Shown here one piece after another: positions 20,516 through 30,570 of a stretch of 64,000 nt of DNA; position 1 is the first letter of the stretch, and each line of letters starts with the position of its first letter. Source of the stretch: Branchiostoma floridae (lineage: Eukaryota > Chordata > Leptocardii > Amphioxiformes > Branchiostomatidae); NCBI RefSeq assembly GCF_000003815.2, contig NC_049986.1, positions 1,239,781-1,303,780 of the forward strand, given 5' to 3'. The notes under the pieces are model-generated. The model had not been told where the DNA came from, did not search any database, and was given only the letters and a program-made list of their open reading frames with translations. A program made the position numbers and the translations under genes.

Positions 20516-23500
20516 TTACTTCGGCATCTCCCAAGGCCAGTAGGTGTTAGGTACTGTGACAGGGGGAAGGGACGAGCGCCGTGTTGTGTTACGGGTTCCC
20601 ACCCCCGGTACGTACCAAGGCCAGTAGGTGTTAGGCAGTGTTACGGATGGAAGTGACTCCCCCCTTGGTCTCATACCGTTTCCCTCCCCCGGTATGTGCC
20701 AAGTCCAGTAGGTGTTAGGCAGTGTTACGGATGGAAGTGACTCCCCCCTTGGTCTCATACTGTTTCCCTCCCCCGGTATGTGCCAAGGCCAGTAGGTGTT
20801 AGGCAGTGTGACAGGGGGAAGGGAAGACTGCCGTGTTGTGTTACGGGTTCCCTCCCCCGGTATGTGCCAAGGCCAGTAGGTGTTAGGCAGTGTTACGGAT
20901 GGAAGTGACTCCCCCCTTGGTCTCATACCGTTTCCATCCCCCGGTATGTCCCACGGCCAGTAGGTGTTAGGCAGTGTGACAGAGGGAAGGGACGCGCGCC
21001 GTGTTGTGTTACGGGTTCCCTCCCCCGGTATGTCCCAATGCCAGTAGGTGTTAGGCAGTGTGACAGGGGGAAGGGACGACCGCCGTGTAGTGTTACGGGT
21101 TCCCTCCCCCGGTATGTGCCAAGGCCAGTAGGTGTTAGGCAGTGTTACGGATGGAAGTGACTCCCCCCTTGGCCTCATACCGTTTCCATCCCCCGGTATG
21201 TCCCATGGCCAGTATGTGTTCGGCAGTGTGACAAGGGGGAGGGACGCACGCCGCGGTGTGATACGGGTTCCATCTCCTGAGACTTCCCAAGGAAAGTAGG
21301 CATCAGGGAATGTGAGGAAAGCGATATGAGCTTCCGTGACGTTTTGACCACTAGACAGAATCGCATCTGTGGCGTTGACATACGTCCTTAAGCCATGGCT
21401 GGTAGCTTGGGATACCAAAGCAGTCCTCGTTTTACTACGGGTTCTTATGCTTTGGGCCTCGGGAGCAGTTCTATAGAAGTTGTTTACCTGGGTCCTGGTC
21501 ACTTCAGCCGACCCATATGCGGCAATGGACCTTCCAGACCGGTGTCTGCTGGAAGCGATGGTGTTATCTCGGAAGGCCCGTCGATTCTGTCGCCTGTTTG
21601 TCACGACATGTAGGGAAAACTCTGCCCCATCAGCATAGAAAGGTATGGGACCGCTATCCTCATCATCTGGGATCTCACTGTAAGTGTGAGGTGGGGCAGG
21701 CATGTGGCGCTGTGTAGCGGCTTCCTGGTCTGGTTCTGGACTGCGAGGGAGAGCTGGCAGGGGGCGCTGTGCAGCGGCTATGTCATCAGGGATCTCAGTA
21801 TAAGTCGGTTCGACAGACTGGAGAACTGCCGGCAATGACTTGCAGGAGGCCGCATCATCGGGTGTTTTCCCTAGAGTGCATGCCGGGAGGGACACTGACC
21901 GTACCACACCGGAGATGACGTCATCTGGGATCTCCCAGTATGTGTGGGGGAGACTAGGCAGAGGTCTATGAGCAGTGGCTATGTCATCTGGGATCTCGCT
22001 GTAAGTAGGATCGATTGTATCGAGTACAGCGGGCAATGACCTACAGGAGGCTATATCATCAGAAGCCGCATTGCCTGACAATGCAGGGAGTGAAGCCGAC
22101 CTCAGCAGGCCGGGGAAAGCAACGCCAGGTGGGATTATCCAAATGTGTGCATCGTCGCTGGCACTCCCATCCTCTGCGTTAAGCCTTGCAGAGCGCAACT
22201 TCCATACCAACACTACAAGGGACGCCACCACAACACTGACCACTGCCGAGACAACAACTGAGATGAGAACATGATCTGTTGCCGGAGGCACCTCTGAATC
22301 ATGAGTGGTGCTCACTTGTGTAGAGGTGTCTCTGGGTTCTGAAGATGTGTAGCCCTTCTCTGTGTGCCTAGAGTTGTGTGACAGGCTGCTGGAGTGGTCA
22401 GTGGTTGTTCTGTAAGTGGTTACTGTAGTGTGTGCCTGGTGTTGGGCCGGATGAATGGTGAAGAACAACTCTGTGTGTTCATCTTTAGTGATCAGAATGC
22501 AGGTGATGTTTTTCATGTCGTCATGAATGGCGTTTGTGTGGGTGGTGTCCTCAGTGTTTGTCGGCGTGTTTGTGCGTTGTGTCTGGACAAATGACATGGC
22601 GACATCTTCAACGGTTGTATTCCCTGTGGCCATGGAAACCAGCTGGAAGATTATGTTTCCCATCAGATCCACCTTGATGCCGTCACCGTATTCCCAAACC
22701 TGCCTGCACTGCTGCTCAAGCTTGTTTGGAACCGTGTTGTCATCCAGAGAGTCACCAGTAGCTAAAACAACCACAGGGGCCTGGACGGAGATGGTGCTCA
22801 AAGAGCGATCCAACTCACCACACGATATGCCAGGGTTGACACCTTCCATCTTGATTTTATCAGACCCATTGTCCGATGTATCAACCATCCACCCAAACGA
22901 GAGTTCATGACTATTCTGCTTGACACAGAAGATGAACTTGGGCACCTCAACTACCATTGTCACTGCATTTCTGAAGACTCTTGCAAGCCGACTCAGACTC
23001 CATTTCATGCTATGTGGCTTAGCATCATGGACAGATGACAACACGCTACTGCTGACCCGCAGGTACAATAACGTAGACTGTCCTGACAACACTTTTTCAT
23101 CCAAGCATGACAGATCATTGCCACGCAGGTCTAACCAGTACAGCTTCAGATGGTGGAACGACGCTGGGGAAATGCTATTGATAGCATTAGAACTTAGATC
23201 CAAGGTCAAGCCACCTGTCGGCCGAATGAGCCAGGAGGGGTCTACAACCTGTAACAGGTTGTTCTCTAGATCCAAACCAACAAGGTACTTTAGGTGCACG
23301 AAGCTTCTTGGATCTATGTGCCTGATGTTATTGTTGGACAAAATCAGCACAACAAGCTTCTCCAAGCCAGTGAACCAGGCCTGCTTGACATGTGACAACC
23401 TGTTAGAATCTAAGGACAGTTTCCTGAGACTGGAAAACCCAGCGAAGGTGTTGTTGTCCACGTCAGTGATGTCTGCATCTATCAGAGACAAAGAACTATG

Positions 23501-23848
23501 CAACTCCGCATGCTCAAGCTGTGCCAGTTTCAAGACCGACAGGACATGAAACGGGTACCCTCTTATTGCTACATCATTGACTTTAGCAATAAGAGGGAAC
23601 GGGCTTCCAGAGGTAACAACCCCATGCACGACACTACAGAAGACACACGTACGAGCGCCATAGGTCGTAACAGAAAGTGCTTTTGACCCACCTGTGATAG
23701 GCAAACACTCCCTCCATCCAGCTGTCTCACACTGAGTATAACCCAAACCATTTTCAGCACAGGCAGCTACCCAGAGAAGCAAGAATAACAAAGCTGTGTT
23801 CTCCTTCGCACCGCCTCTCACACACATTCCAGCTGTATATCCCAACAT
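20516..23848 (-). CDS. Single-exon LRR transmembrane receptor with repeated cytoplasmic tail
   Basis: 1110 codons from the ATG at 23848; the open frame extends upstream to 23938 but without another ATG. Numbering from 23848: signal peptide with hydrophobic core TALLFLLLWVAACA (about 18-31); LRRs about 118-245 (LRKLSLDSNRLSHV, LVVLILSNNNIRHI, LVGLDLENNLLQVV, LYWLDLRGNDLSCL); a Cys-containing region with no family I recognise; a Thr/Ser stalk about 435-520; one membrane span about 525-550 (SVVVSAVVSVVVASLVVLVW) then KLR. The tail has four YxEIPDD motifs, two RPLPxLP motifs and, from about 868 to the end, a 28-residue tandem repeat. So it is probably a surface recognition receptor with a signalling tail. 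The open repeat array argues for selection on the protein. A second Met lies 7 codons in. No canonical polyadenylation signal was seen close downstream. Confidence 0.8.
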   Translation of the reverse strand: MLGYTAGMCVRGGAKENTALLFLLLWVAACAENGLGYTQCETAGWRECLPITGGSKALSVTTYGARTCVFCSVVHGVVTSGSPFPLIAKVNDVAIRGYPFHVLSVLKLAQLEHAELHSSLSLIDADITDVDNNTFAGFSSLRKLSLDSNRLSHVKQAWFTGLEKLVVLILSNNNIRHIDPRSFVHLKYLVGLDLENNLLQVVDPSWLIRPTGGLTLDLSSNAINSISPASFHHLKLYWLDLRGNDLSCLDEKVLSGQSTLLYLRVSSSVLSSVHDAKPHSMKWSLSRLARVFRNAVTMVVEVPKFIFCVKQNSHELSFGWMVDTSDNGSDKIKMEGVNPGISCGELDRSLSTISVQAPVVVLATGDSLDDNTVPNKLEQQCRQVWEYGDGIKVDLMGNIIFQLVSMATGNTTVEDVAMSFVQTQRTNTPTNTEDTTHTNAIHDDMKNITCILITKDEHTELFFTIHPAQHQAHTTVTTYRTTTDHSSSLSHNSRHTEKGYTSSEPRDTSTQVSTTHDSEVPPATDHVLISVVVSAVVSVVVASLVVLVWKLRSARLNAEDGSASDDAHIWIIPPGVAFPGLLRSASLPALSGNAASDDIASCRSLPAVLDTIDPTYSEIPDDIATAHRPLPSLPHTYWEIPDDVISGVVRSVSLPACTLGKTPDDAASCKSLPAVLQSVEPTYTEIPDDIAAAQRPLPALPRSPEPDQEAATQRHMPAPPHTYSEIPDDEDSGPIPFYADGAEFSLHVVTNRRQNRRAFRDNTIASSRHRSGRSIAAYGSAEVTRTQVNNFYRTAPEAQSIRTRSKTRTALVSQATSHGLRTYVNATDAILSSGQNVTEAHIAFLTFPDAYFPWEVSGDGTRITPRRASLPLVTLPNTYWPWDIPGDGNGMRPRGESLPSVTLPNTYWPWHIPGEGTRNTTRRSSLPPVTLPNTYWHWDIPGEGTRNTTRRASLPSVTLPNTYWPWDIPGDGNGMRPRGESLPSVTLPNTYWPWHIPGEGTRNTTRQSSLPPVTLPNTYWPWHIPGEGNSMRPRGESLPSVTLPNTYWTWHIPGEGNGMRPRGESLPSVTLPNTYWPWYVPGVGTRNTTRRSSLPPVTVPNTYWPWEMPK
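20519..21330 (-). repeat. 84-bp coding tandem repeat of the LRR receptor tail
   Basis: One degenerate unit (about 21250-21330), eight full units and a final partial unit. Each 28-residue unit has the frame SLPxVTLPNTYWPWxIPGxG followed by one of two endings, TRNTTRRS or NGMRPRGE. The two endings are interspersed, as if higher-order duplications occurred. All units keep the frame. Confidence 0.85.
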
Positions 23849-23984
23849 TTTATCCGAAGTACACTTACCTGCAGATCCGTGAGTTGTGAACTTCCCCAGC
23901 GTTTTCGGTACATAACAAGATTTACGCCACCGGTGCAACGACGCGTGTGGACACAGTGCCGCTTTATTTGCTACTGGATTGACT

Positions 23985-24265
23985 ACGTAGTTTTATGTTT
24001 ATATGAATTTAAAGCAGCAAGAAGGAATGCTTTTGTGTACAATATAATTGTTAGCGCAGGCAAATCTATTATTTGCCAAAAGAATGATTTTTAATGGTAT
24101 GTTTATATGGATTTAGAGCGCCGAAAAGGAATGCTTTGTTGTACAATATTATTGCAAGCGCTGGCAGATATATTATTTTCCAGAAGAATCAATGGTTAGT
24201 TTTATGTTTATGTGTACATATAGCACCGAAAAAGAATGCTTTTTATCTTCGCCAAGAAGATTTTC
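23985..24265 (+). repeat. 107-bp minisatellite, array 1
   Basis: Three imperfect units, each with tttatgtttatatgaattta, a gaaaaggaatgcttt segment and acaatattattgcaagcgc (unit starts near 23992, 24094, 24202). The same unit recurs at 26243-26635. Confidence 0.7.
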
Positions 24266-24869
24266 TTTTTATGATCAGTTGTGCTATAGTGGACCAGCTG
24301 TGATGTGGGTGTTTATTGAGGTTGATAGCATAGTTCGAGACGTTGTGCATAAATCTTCATAATATCTAGTATCTGAGTAGCGGTTGCAGTACTAGGAAGT
24401 GCACTTCGAACATGGCCCACCTGGCGTTTCCCTATGGTATTTCAGCGGACTGTATATGTTTGTGCTTTTGTTTCTTTGTTTGTTAACAACACGAGTCCAG
24501 AATCGTAGGACGTTTCTTCAAGATGTATGATGGATTGGTAGGGTTGCATAAAAAATGATAATGGCCTTCTAGCGGCGTGTTACGGTACCGCAGTGGGGTG
24601 GAGAAGTTGGAAGTACAACTACACCTACGTGCGAGTTTCATACTTTTATAAGTGGATATGTCTTGGGGCAGGGTGTTACTGTGAGAATAGTAAGCTGGAG
24701 CCCCTGGCGGCTTGTTTAGAACTGCAGTGGGCGGTTTTGTTGTTATCCGGTAGATAATAAGAATATATACACACATTGTTAAAGAGAAGACTGGCTGATA
24801 TGTATATGTTTAAACATTCTTTCATGAATCGTCTGTAGATAATGGCAAGTTAAGATTTTACCATAGTGT

Positions 24870-25240
24870 CAAATCTAAATACTCGATGGAAAACTACTTG
24901 AATCATAATGAGTTTGATGAAAGATCCGCCATATGTAAAATAAGAATTTGTGCACACCAATTAAAAATAGAGAGGGGTCGTTATAGAAAGCTACCTGTCC
25001 ACGATAGTTTATGTAAATGTTTCCTAATGGATGCAATGGAAAATGAAACCCACTTCATTAGTCAGTGCCCTCACTACGAGGCCAAAATAAACAAAATCAA
25101 AATGTTGCCCTAATTTCATCCAGCTTGAGAGGTCAGCAAAAGACTACATTTTTACTTAAATCACAATACACACTTATTTTGCAGAAAGTCGGAGAATTCA
25201 TTAACCACTGCCTTCAAAGAAGAAGTCAAACCCTACAATA
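24870..25240 (+). mobile_element. LINE 3' relic
   Basis: A frame open 24886-25113 reads LNHNEFDERSAICKIRICAH, QLKIERGRYRKLPV, CKCFLMDAMENETHFISQCP. This ... ERGRY ... C ... ENExHFIxxCP pattern is the C-terminal tail of many invertebrate LINE ORF2 proteins. The frame stops early and continues in another frame (about 25150-25240), so it is dead. A tail segment near 25318-25372 (caattagccttcgggca ... aataaa) resembles 63200-63240. Confidence 0.5.
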
Positions 25241-25299
25241 GTAAATTTAGCACCTTGTAGTAGATTAGAAACCAAATGTTATGTACTGAATGACTACTA

Positions 25300-26240
25300 T
25301 TACTATGAGAGTGTACGTGCAATTAGCCTTCGGGCATGATTTGGAAAATAAACTCAATCTAAGTATCTTTGGGAGGGAATAATTTGAGCAGATGGTGCTG
25401 GATGTGCATTGTAATTGTAATTGTACACACCTTAGTTTGTGATCAACATCAGTACAGACGTACAGTCAAGAATATGGAGGAATTATGAGGAAAAGGAGTA
25501 ATTTAATTCAAATTTAGAAAATTAGATGATGACAGGTTTGCGATGGCAAATCCCTATAGTGTGTTATTTTTGTGGCACGTTGTTTGTTTGTTTGCGGGTG
25601 CCATCCACTTTTTGCACCCCTCTAAGTCACAAGTGTATATATGATGGGAAGGAACAGTGATTTAAGTTACTGTAAATGCAGAAACTTTCGTGGTGGGTTT
25701 ATGTTCTTGATTTTCGCGGTGGCCACTTCACCACCATCACAAAACCACCGCGGATATTTCCCCTCTGTCTTCTACTTGTGCCGCCTATGGCTCCCCCTTC
25801 TAGGTTCATGTACGTACTATACACTGTAACAGCGTTGTAATGATGAAATATTTTAGGTACTTGCTACTTGACACATATTATCCATGTTATGTACTGTACT
25901 ACACCGTGATAGAAATGTGGTATCCAGAGGGTTGGATAAGCGACATTTGATCTCACCAACACTGTCAAAGTAAAAACCGGACTGTTCTGTCCGTTAATAG
26001 AGTTCTTTACCTTACAGAGTAACCAGTAAGTGGTTTCCGACTGAAGGTTCGTAGAGGCGCCCTTTTTAAGTATGTGACTATAGTACAGTAATGTAAATGC
26101 ATTTAAGTTCGCAGGATGGCGATGCCAAGAACTGAAAACCACCACGAACACTCCGTTTTCCCGCTAACGCAACGCGAAATTAAATCCATAGGCCCAGCGA
26201 ACTTAATACATTTTGCAAAGATATGGGTTTGTGGAACTCT
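25300..26240. other. Noncoding stretch with dispersed repeat motifs
   Basis: No gene seen. Two similar direct segments, ttactgtaaatgcagaaact (25669) and acagtaatgtaaatgcattt (26083), each followed by a ttcg...gg core, look like ends of a dispersed noncoding repeat. Confidence 0.3.
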
Positions 26241-26242
26241 AC

Positions 26243-26635
26243 TTAGTTTTATGTTTAGATGAATTTAGAGCACCGAAAAGGAATGCTTTTTTGTACAATA
26301 TTATTGCAAGCGCTGCCAAAACGATTATTTGCCAAAAGAATGAATACTTAATATCATGTTTATATGAATTTAGAGCAGCAATAAGGAATGCCTTTTTTGT
26401 CCAATATTATTGCAAGCGCTGCCAGATCTATCATTTTCAAGAGGAACGCCTAGTACTTAGTTTTATGTTTATATAAATTTAGAGCACCGAAAAGGAATGC
26501 TACATTTTGTACAATATTATTGCAAGCGCCGATAAAACTATTATTTGCCAAAAGAAAGACTGCTTAATATTATCTTTATATGAATTTAGAGCAACGGTAA
26601 GGAATGCTTTTATGTACAATATTATCAAAAACGGG
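26243..26635 (+). repeat. 107-bp minisatellite, array 2
   Basis: Four units of the array-1 sequence (starts near 26248, 26353, 26461, 26570). The two arrays bracket about 2 kb that contains the LINE relic. Confidence 0.7.
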
Positions 26636-27073
26636 TGACGCAACAGATACCACCTGCGCCTAGATGGTGGGATTTTACATTTGCAGTTTGGGAGTGGCTG
26701 CGTTAGGAAAGACTCAGACTATACTTGTTGAATCAGTTGTAAAACTTACTTTTCTCCATATCTCTGATGTTTTGCACCCCATATGAAAGTGGCATCATTG
26801 CTCGATAGCTGTTTTGAGCCTAAACAAGGGTTCTGATTAGGGGAGGTCTATCTGCGAACTAGCCGTTAATAAATCCTTGCAAAGTTTGATGAAAGTGGAC
26901 AGAGTGGGCTAGCATCTGATTGCAAGTTTCTATGGCTTGAAGTTTTGGTTCTTGAGATAATGAAACATTTTTTCCTCAATTTTCCTACAGAATTATATGT
27001 AGTACTGGGTGGGAAAATGTAACTTTGTTGTCACCCCTACCCCCCCCCCCTACTTTTTCTGCTAATGGTACAG

Positions 27074-27211
27074 TCAGCACCAAGGACGGGGACAACAGCA
27101 GGCGGTGGCAGGAGTATTGGGGCCGATGTCTGGACCAGGAGGCTCCCACCTACGCGTTCGACCTTGTAGGCTACGTGTGTGAGGAGGCTAGCACATGGCT
27201 TCTTCCCCAGG
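27074..27211 (+). CDS. Unidentified exon abutting an assembly gap
   Basis: A strong acceptor (pyrimidine run, ctaat branch-like sequence, ggtacag) precedes a GC-rich open stretch of 138 nt, phase 1 in and out if it ends at cagg|gt next to the gap. Translation begins STKDGDNSRRWQEYWGRCLD and ends EEASTWLLPQ. Base composition differs sharply from the AT-rich surroundings, as coding DNA does here. No family recognised; the next exon would lie in or beyond the gap. Confidence 0.4.
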
Positions 27212-27213
27212 GT

Positions 27214-27313
27214 NNNNNNNNNNNNNNNNNNNNNNNNNNNNNNNNNNNNNNNNNNNNNNNNNNNNNNNNNNNNNNNNNNNNNNNNNNNNNNNNNNNNNNN
27301 NNNNNNNNNNNNN
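27214..27313. other. Assembly gap (100 N)
   Basis: A round 100 N, so the true length is unknown. Confidence 0.95.
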
Positions 27314-28184
27314 GATTTGATTATATGGATGACATCCGCGCTCGCACCAATTTTGGGCCATTTAAAAAAAAAGTTTTGGACCACACAGTAAATTGTGCAA
27401 AGCAGCTGTAAAATGAGCACAAATATTCCGTAGATTGAAAAAAAAGTATCAGAAAATCGATAACTGATGCCATAGAATACCAAAATAAATATCAAAAGTC
27501 AAAGAATAAGATGTGAAAGGACCGAAAGAAAGAAAAAAAGGATTTGGTAGGGGTTTGTACATGTACCAGTAAATTCACGATAGGTCCCGTTCAGGTCCAG
27601 AGGATCATTTCCAGGTGGACGTGAACCTGGACCTGATTGTCTGTGGAAACTTGAGAACTGATAATACTCAAAACAATGGTAATTGGTCAATTTTGCTACA
27701 AAGGAATCTCTACAGAGGATCATTGGACTACCACTGGCATTTTAAAATCCCATCTTCATGTAATAAAGGCTAACTGTCTCTGTGCCTTTGCCTGTAGAAA
27801 CTTGGTACAAGTGACTATAACCTCTACTCACTTCGCTTTTGTTGTCTTTTTGGCCTGGTAAGACCCCAAACACCCGCCGACATAGTGTGTCCATTTTGCA
27901 ATTGGCGAACCCCTTTCTTCTGATTTTTTTCAGGTCTGTTCATTTCAGATTTGTCCAAGAAGAAAAAAAATGTTTTGCACCCGTATGATGTACTGGTCGC
28001 AACATCTAACTGTTAGTATATCATACTATGTGTTTGTAGTCCTATGTTCAACCTTCCTGGCCACTTTGATTACATACTGAAGCCAACTTTTTTTTTTTTG
28101 GCCAAACTTTTTTTTTATTCGCTCGCTCGCATCAATTTTGGAGTTCCCGGAGGATGTCATCCATATAATAAAATCAACATGGCC
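27305..28184. mobile_element. PIF/Harbinger-like MITE, left end hidden in the gap
   Basis: Right end (28130-28184) reads inward as GGCCATGTTGATTTTATTAT then ATGGATGACATCC; just right of the gap is gatttgattatatggatgac followed by atccgcgctcgc, the inverted partner. The right flank is TAA. The element shares ATGGATGACATC and the GGCC end with the better-defined copy at 36199-36730. Confidence 0.5.
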
Positions 28185-28369
28185 TAACTAATGTCGAGCT
28201 GTAGACCCTAGACAACAACGCCTCCTGGCGACTTGACTAACAAGCACACCCAATGTTATAAGCAAAATTTATGACTGCATGAAAATTGTGAATTTCCTTT
28301 ACCTTAGGAAATCTGTACAAATTCGTATAGTAGGAGGACGCTAAACAGTTACTGTCGGAATCGTGCCAG

Positions 28370-28529
28370 GTACGCTACTACATACCGACAGCCGGTGTAA
28401 CTGCATCAATGGTTGGTTCGGCAGGCACTGCTACATTCCCTGTCCCACTGGTCTGTACGGATGGAGATGTCGGCACGATCGTGGCTGTAAGAACAACGCC
28501 ACGTGCCAGTCTGACGTCTGCGAATCGCT
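28370..28529 (+). pseudogene. EGF-like domain fragment
   Basis: Frame reads CNCINGWFGRHCYIPCPTGL, YGWRCRHDRGC, KNNATC, the Cys/Gly spacing of MEGF/SREC-type EGF-like repeats in extracellular proteins. It has no clear acceptor or donor and runs directly, out of frame, into kinase-like sequence at 28530. I regard it as part of a broken EGF/tyrosine-kinase receptor copy. Confidence 0.5.
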
Positions 28530-28710
28530 CACGGTGACGATGCCGCGCGAAACGTTCTTGTCAGCGATTATGACATGACTAAACTTGCTGACTTTGATTT
28601 GGCCCATGACGTGTACACAGCTACTGCTTACGTCTCCTCAGACCATGACAAATGGGCCGCCAAACTTTTGCCCCTGAAGTGAATGTCTCTAGCTAGAGTG
28701 GCTGGAGTCC
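28530..28710 (+). pseudogene. Receptor tyrosine kinase catalytic-loop fragment
   Basis: One frame reads HGDDAARNVLVSDYDMTKLA, DFDLAHDVYTATAYV, LLPLK-stop-MSLARVAG. This aligns with the tyrosine-kinase signature HRDLAARNVLV ... DFGLARDVY ... LPLKWM. Damage: HRD is HGD, DFG is DFD, and the Trp of KWM is TGA (28680-28682). The N lobe is missing. EGF repeats plus a tyrosine kinase occur in Tie-like receptors, which is why the upstream EGF fragment may belong to it. Confidence 0.65.
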
Positions 28711-29397
28711 TTCCAGAAATCCTCTAGAAACTTCCTACGACTGCCTTAGTCTTCCGTTTACACTGGAACTGGGACCCTGCAGACTTCTGCGGATTAATAG
28801 TGCACTTCTCAACTACCATAAACATGCTGGAAACCTCTTTCGACTGCCCCAGTCTCTTCCGATCGTTGCAGACAACGCCATTGTTACAGGTTCATTAGAT
28901 TGAATGAAGTCGAGACGATACGTGCAAATCACAATCCTTTTTTTATTTGCCACTTCTCTCCAAACGGCAAGATCTTCCCAGTCTCTCTCCTCTGGATCTC
29001 CAATCAGACTCCCCGTCTGACCTACTTCCCTCAGTCTCCACTCCTATCTGAACAGGGGCTGGTTCACTAACCTTTTGGGGGGATACCTTACCAACTGCTT
29101 TTCTCATGTATAGCACTACTCTACTCTAAACTTACAACACATTCCCACGGCTCAGTGTTTTTTAAACAACGCTTCTAGTTCCAACCAAGTACCGGACGTG
29201 ACGATAGTAACTACTATGCTGTAATTCAGTTCCCGTTATTTTTGGACAGTGGAGCCATGTAGTGAGTACACGGCTGAATTAAGTAGCGGTAAATCATAAC
29301 CCACCTTTAAGTTTTTAAAGAAAAAAAATAATCGAGCTTAATATGTAATTTTTTTCTAATGTGTAAGAATATGTACATGTTATACTCACACAGTTAT
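28711..29397. other. Intergenic, nothing recognised
   Basis: 3' flank of ZNF1 (minus strand). No open frame or repeat I can name. Confidence 0.4.
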
Positions 29398-30561
29398 TTA
29401 CACACTTTCACCGATGTGAGTTTTCATATGCGCACGAAGACTACGTGAATGACGATAGCTTTTGTTGCACTTTTCACACGTGTATGGTGTCTCGCCAGTG
29501 TGAGTCCGCATGTGACTCTTCAAATTCGACAACTGAATGAACTGTTTACTGCACTCCTCACACTTGTACGGTTTTTCACCAGTGTGTGTCCGTATGTGCC
29601 TCTTAAGATTAGTCAACTGACTGAACTGTTTGCTGCACTTCTCGCATCTGTACGGTTTTTCCCCTGTGTGAGTCCGTGTATGTCTTTTAAAATGAGTCGG
29701 GTCACTGAATTGCTTGTTGCACTCCTCACATGTGTACGGTTTCTCACCCGTGTGAGTCCGCATGTGTTTCTTTAGACTAGACAGTTTGGCAAACTGCTTG
29801 CTGCATGCCTCACATCTATACGGTTTCTCATCCGTGTGAGTTCTCATGTGATTTTGCAGGATACCAAGTCTACTGAACTGCTTGCAACATGCCTCACACC
29901 TGTATGGGTTTTCCCCAGTGTGAGTCCGCACGTGAGCCTTCAGATGAGCTGCCTGACTGAAGCGCTTGTTGCAATATTCACACTCGTATGGTCTCTCACC
30001 GGTGTGAGTTCTCATGTAGTCCTCCACATTAGATTGTTGACTAAACCGTTTCCCACAATAATCACACTCGTATGGTCTCTCACCAGTGTGAGTATGCATA
30101 TGTATTTTCAGGGTACCAAGCCTACTGAACTGCTTGCTGCATTCCTCACATCTATACGGTTTCTCACCCGTGTGAGCTCTCATGTGTATTTTTAGGATAT
30201 GAAGCCTACTGAACTTCTTGTAGCATGCCTCACACCTGTAAGGGTTTTCCCCTGTGTGAGTCCGCATGTGAGCCTTCAGATGGGATGACTGACTGAAGCA
30301 CTTGTTGCAATATTCACACTCGTACGGTCTCTCACCGGTGTGAGTTCTCATGTGGTCTTTCAGATTACATAGCTTAATAAACCATTTCCCGCAATCATCA
30401 CGCTGGTATGGTCTCTCACCTGTGTGAGTTCGCAGGTGTTGATTTAGGCTACTTTTGAAGGGAAACTCCTTCTCACAATAGCTGCACTTGTGGGTACGGG
30501 GAGAATCCTGTCCACCCTCTCCCTCCATTTGTTTCAGATGAGATCCGGCTGTGGTCGCCAT
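29398..30561 (-). CDS. C2H2 zinc-finger protein ZNF1 (13 fingers)
   Basis: 387 codons. The ATG at 30561 (MATTAGSH) is chosen over one three codons upstream because the two paralogues also begin MATPA. An acceptor (ttctttagtcttgcag) ends at 30581, 19 bases before the ATG, so the coding region is one exon behind a noncoding 5' exon. After a 25-residue leader with SPRTHKC come 13 C2H2 fingers with TGE(K/R)P(Y/F) linkers. Finger 2 lacks its first Cys (YQRDDC) and finger 6 its first His (VEDYMRTH), so about 11 should bind zinc. No KRAB, SCAN or BTB domain. Probably a nuclear DNA-binding protein; the target is unknown. Divergent partner of ZNF2 across a palindrome. Confidence 0.85.
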   Translation of the reverse strand: MATTAGSHLKQMEGEGGQDSPRTHKCSYCEKEFPFKSSLNQHLRTHTGERPYQRDDCGKWFIKLCNLKDHMRTHTGERPYECEYCNKCFSQSSHLKAHMRTHTGENPYRCEACYKKFSRLHILKIHMRAHTGEKPYRCEECSKQFSRLGTLKIHMHTHTGERPYECDYCGKRFSQQSNVEDYMRTHTGERPYECEYCNKRFSQAAHLKAHVRTHTGENPYRCEACCKQFSRLGILQNHMRTHTDEKPYRCEACSKQFAKLSSLKKHMRTHTGEKPYTCEECNKQFSDPTHFKRHTRTHTGEKPYRCEKCSKQFSQLTNLKRHIRTHTGEKPYKCEECSKQFIQLSNLKSHMRTHTGETPYTCEKCNKSYRHSRSLRAHMKTHIGESV

Positions 30562-30570
30562 GTTGGTCAA

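Noticed and set aside
22920-23549. 209-codon plus-strand frame inside the LRR receptor gene
   Set aside because: Antisense shadow of the LRR coding sequence; no domain and the minus strand has LRR, membrane span and signal peptide.
24094-26476. Open frames with EFRAPKRNAFLYNIIASA repeats
   Set aside because: From the 107-bp minisatellite, whose unit length is not a steady multiple of three; the frame breaks in most units.
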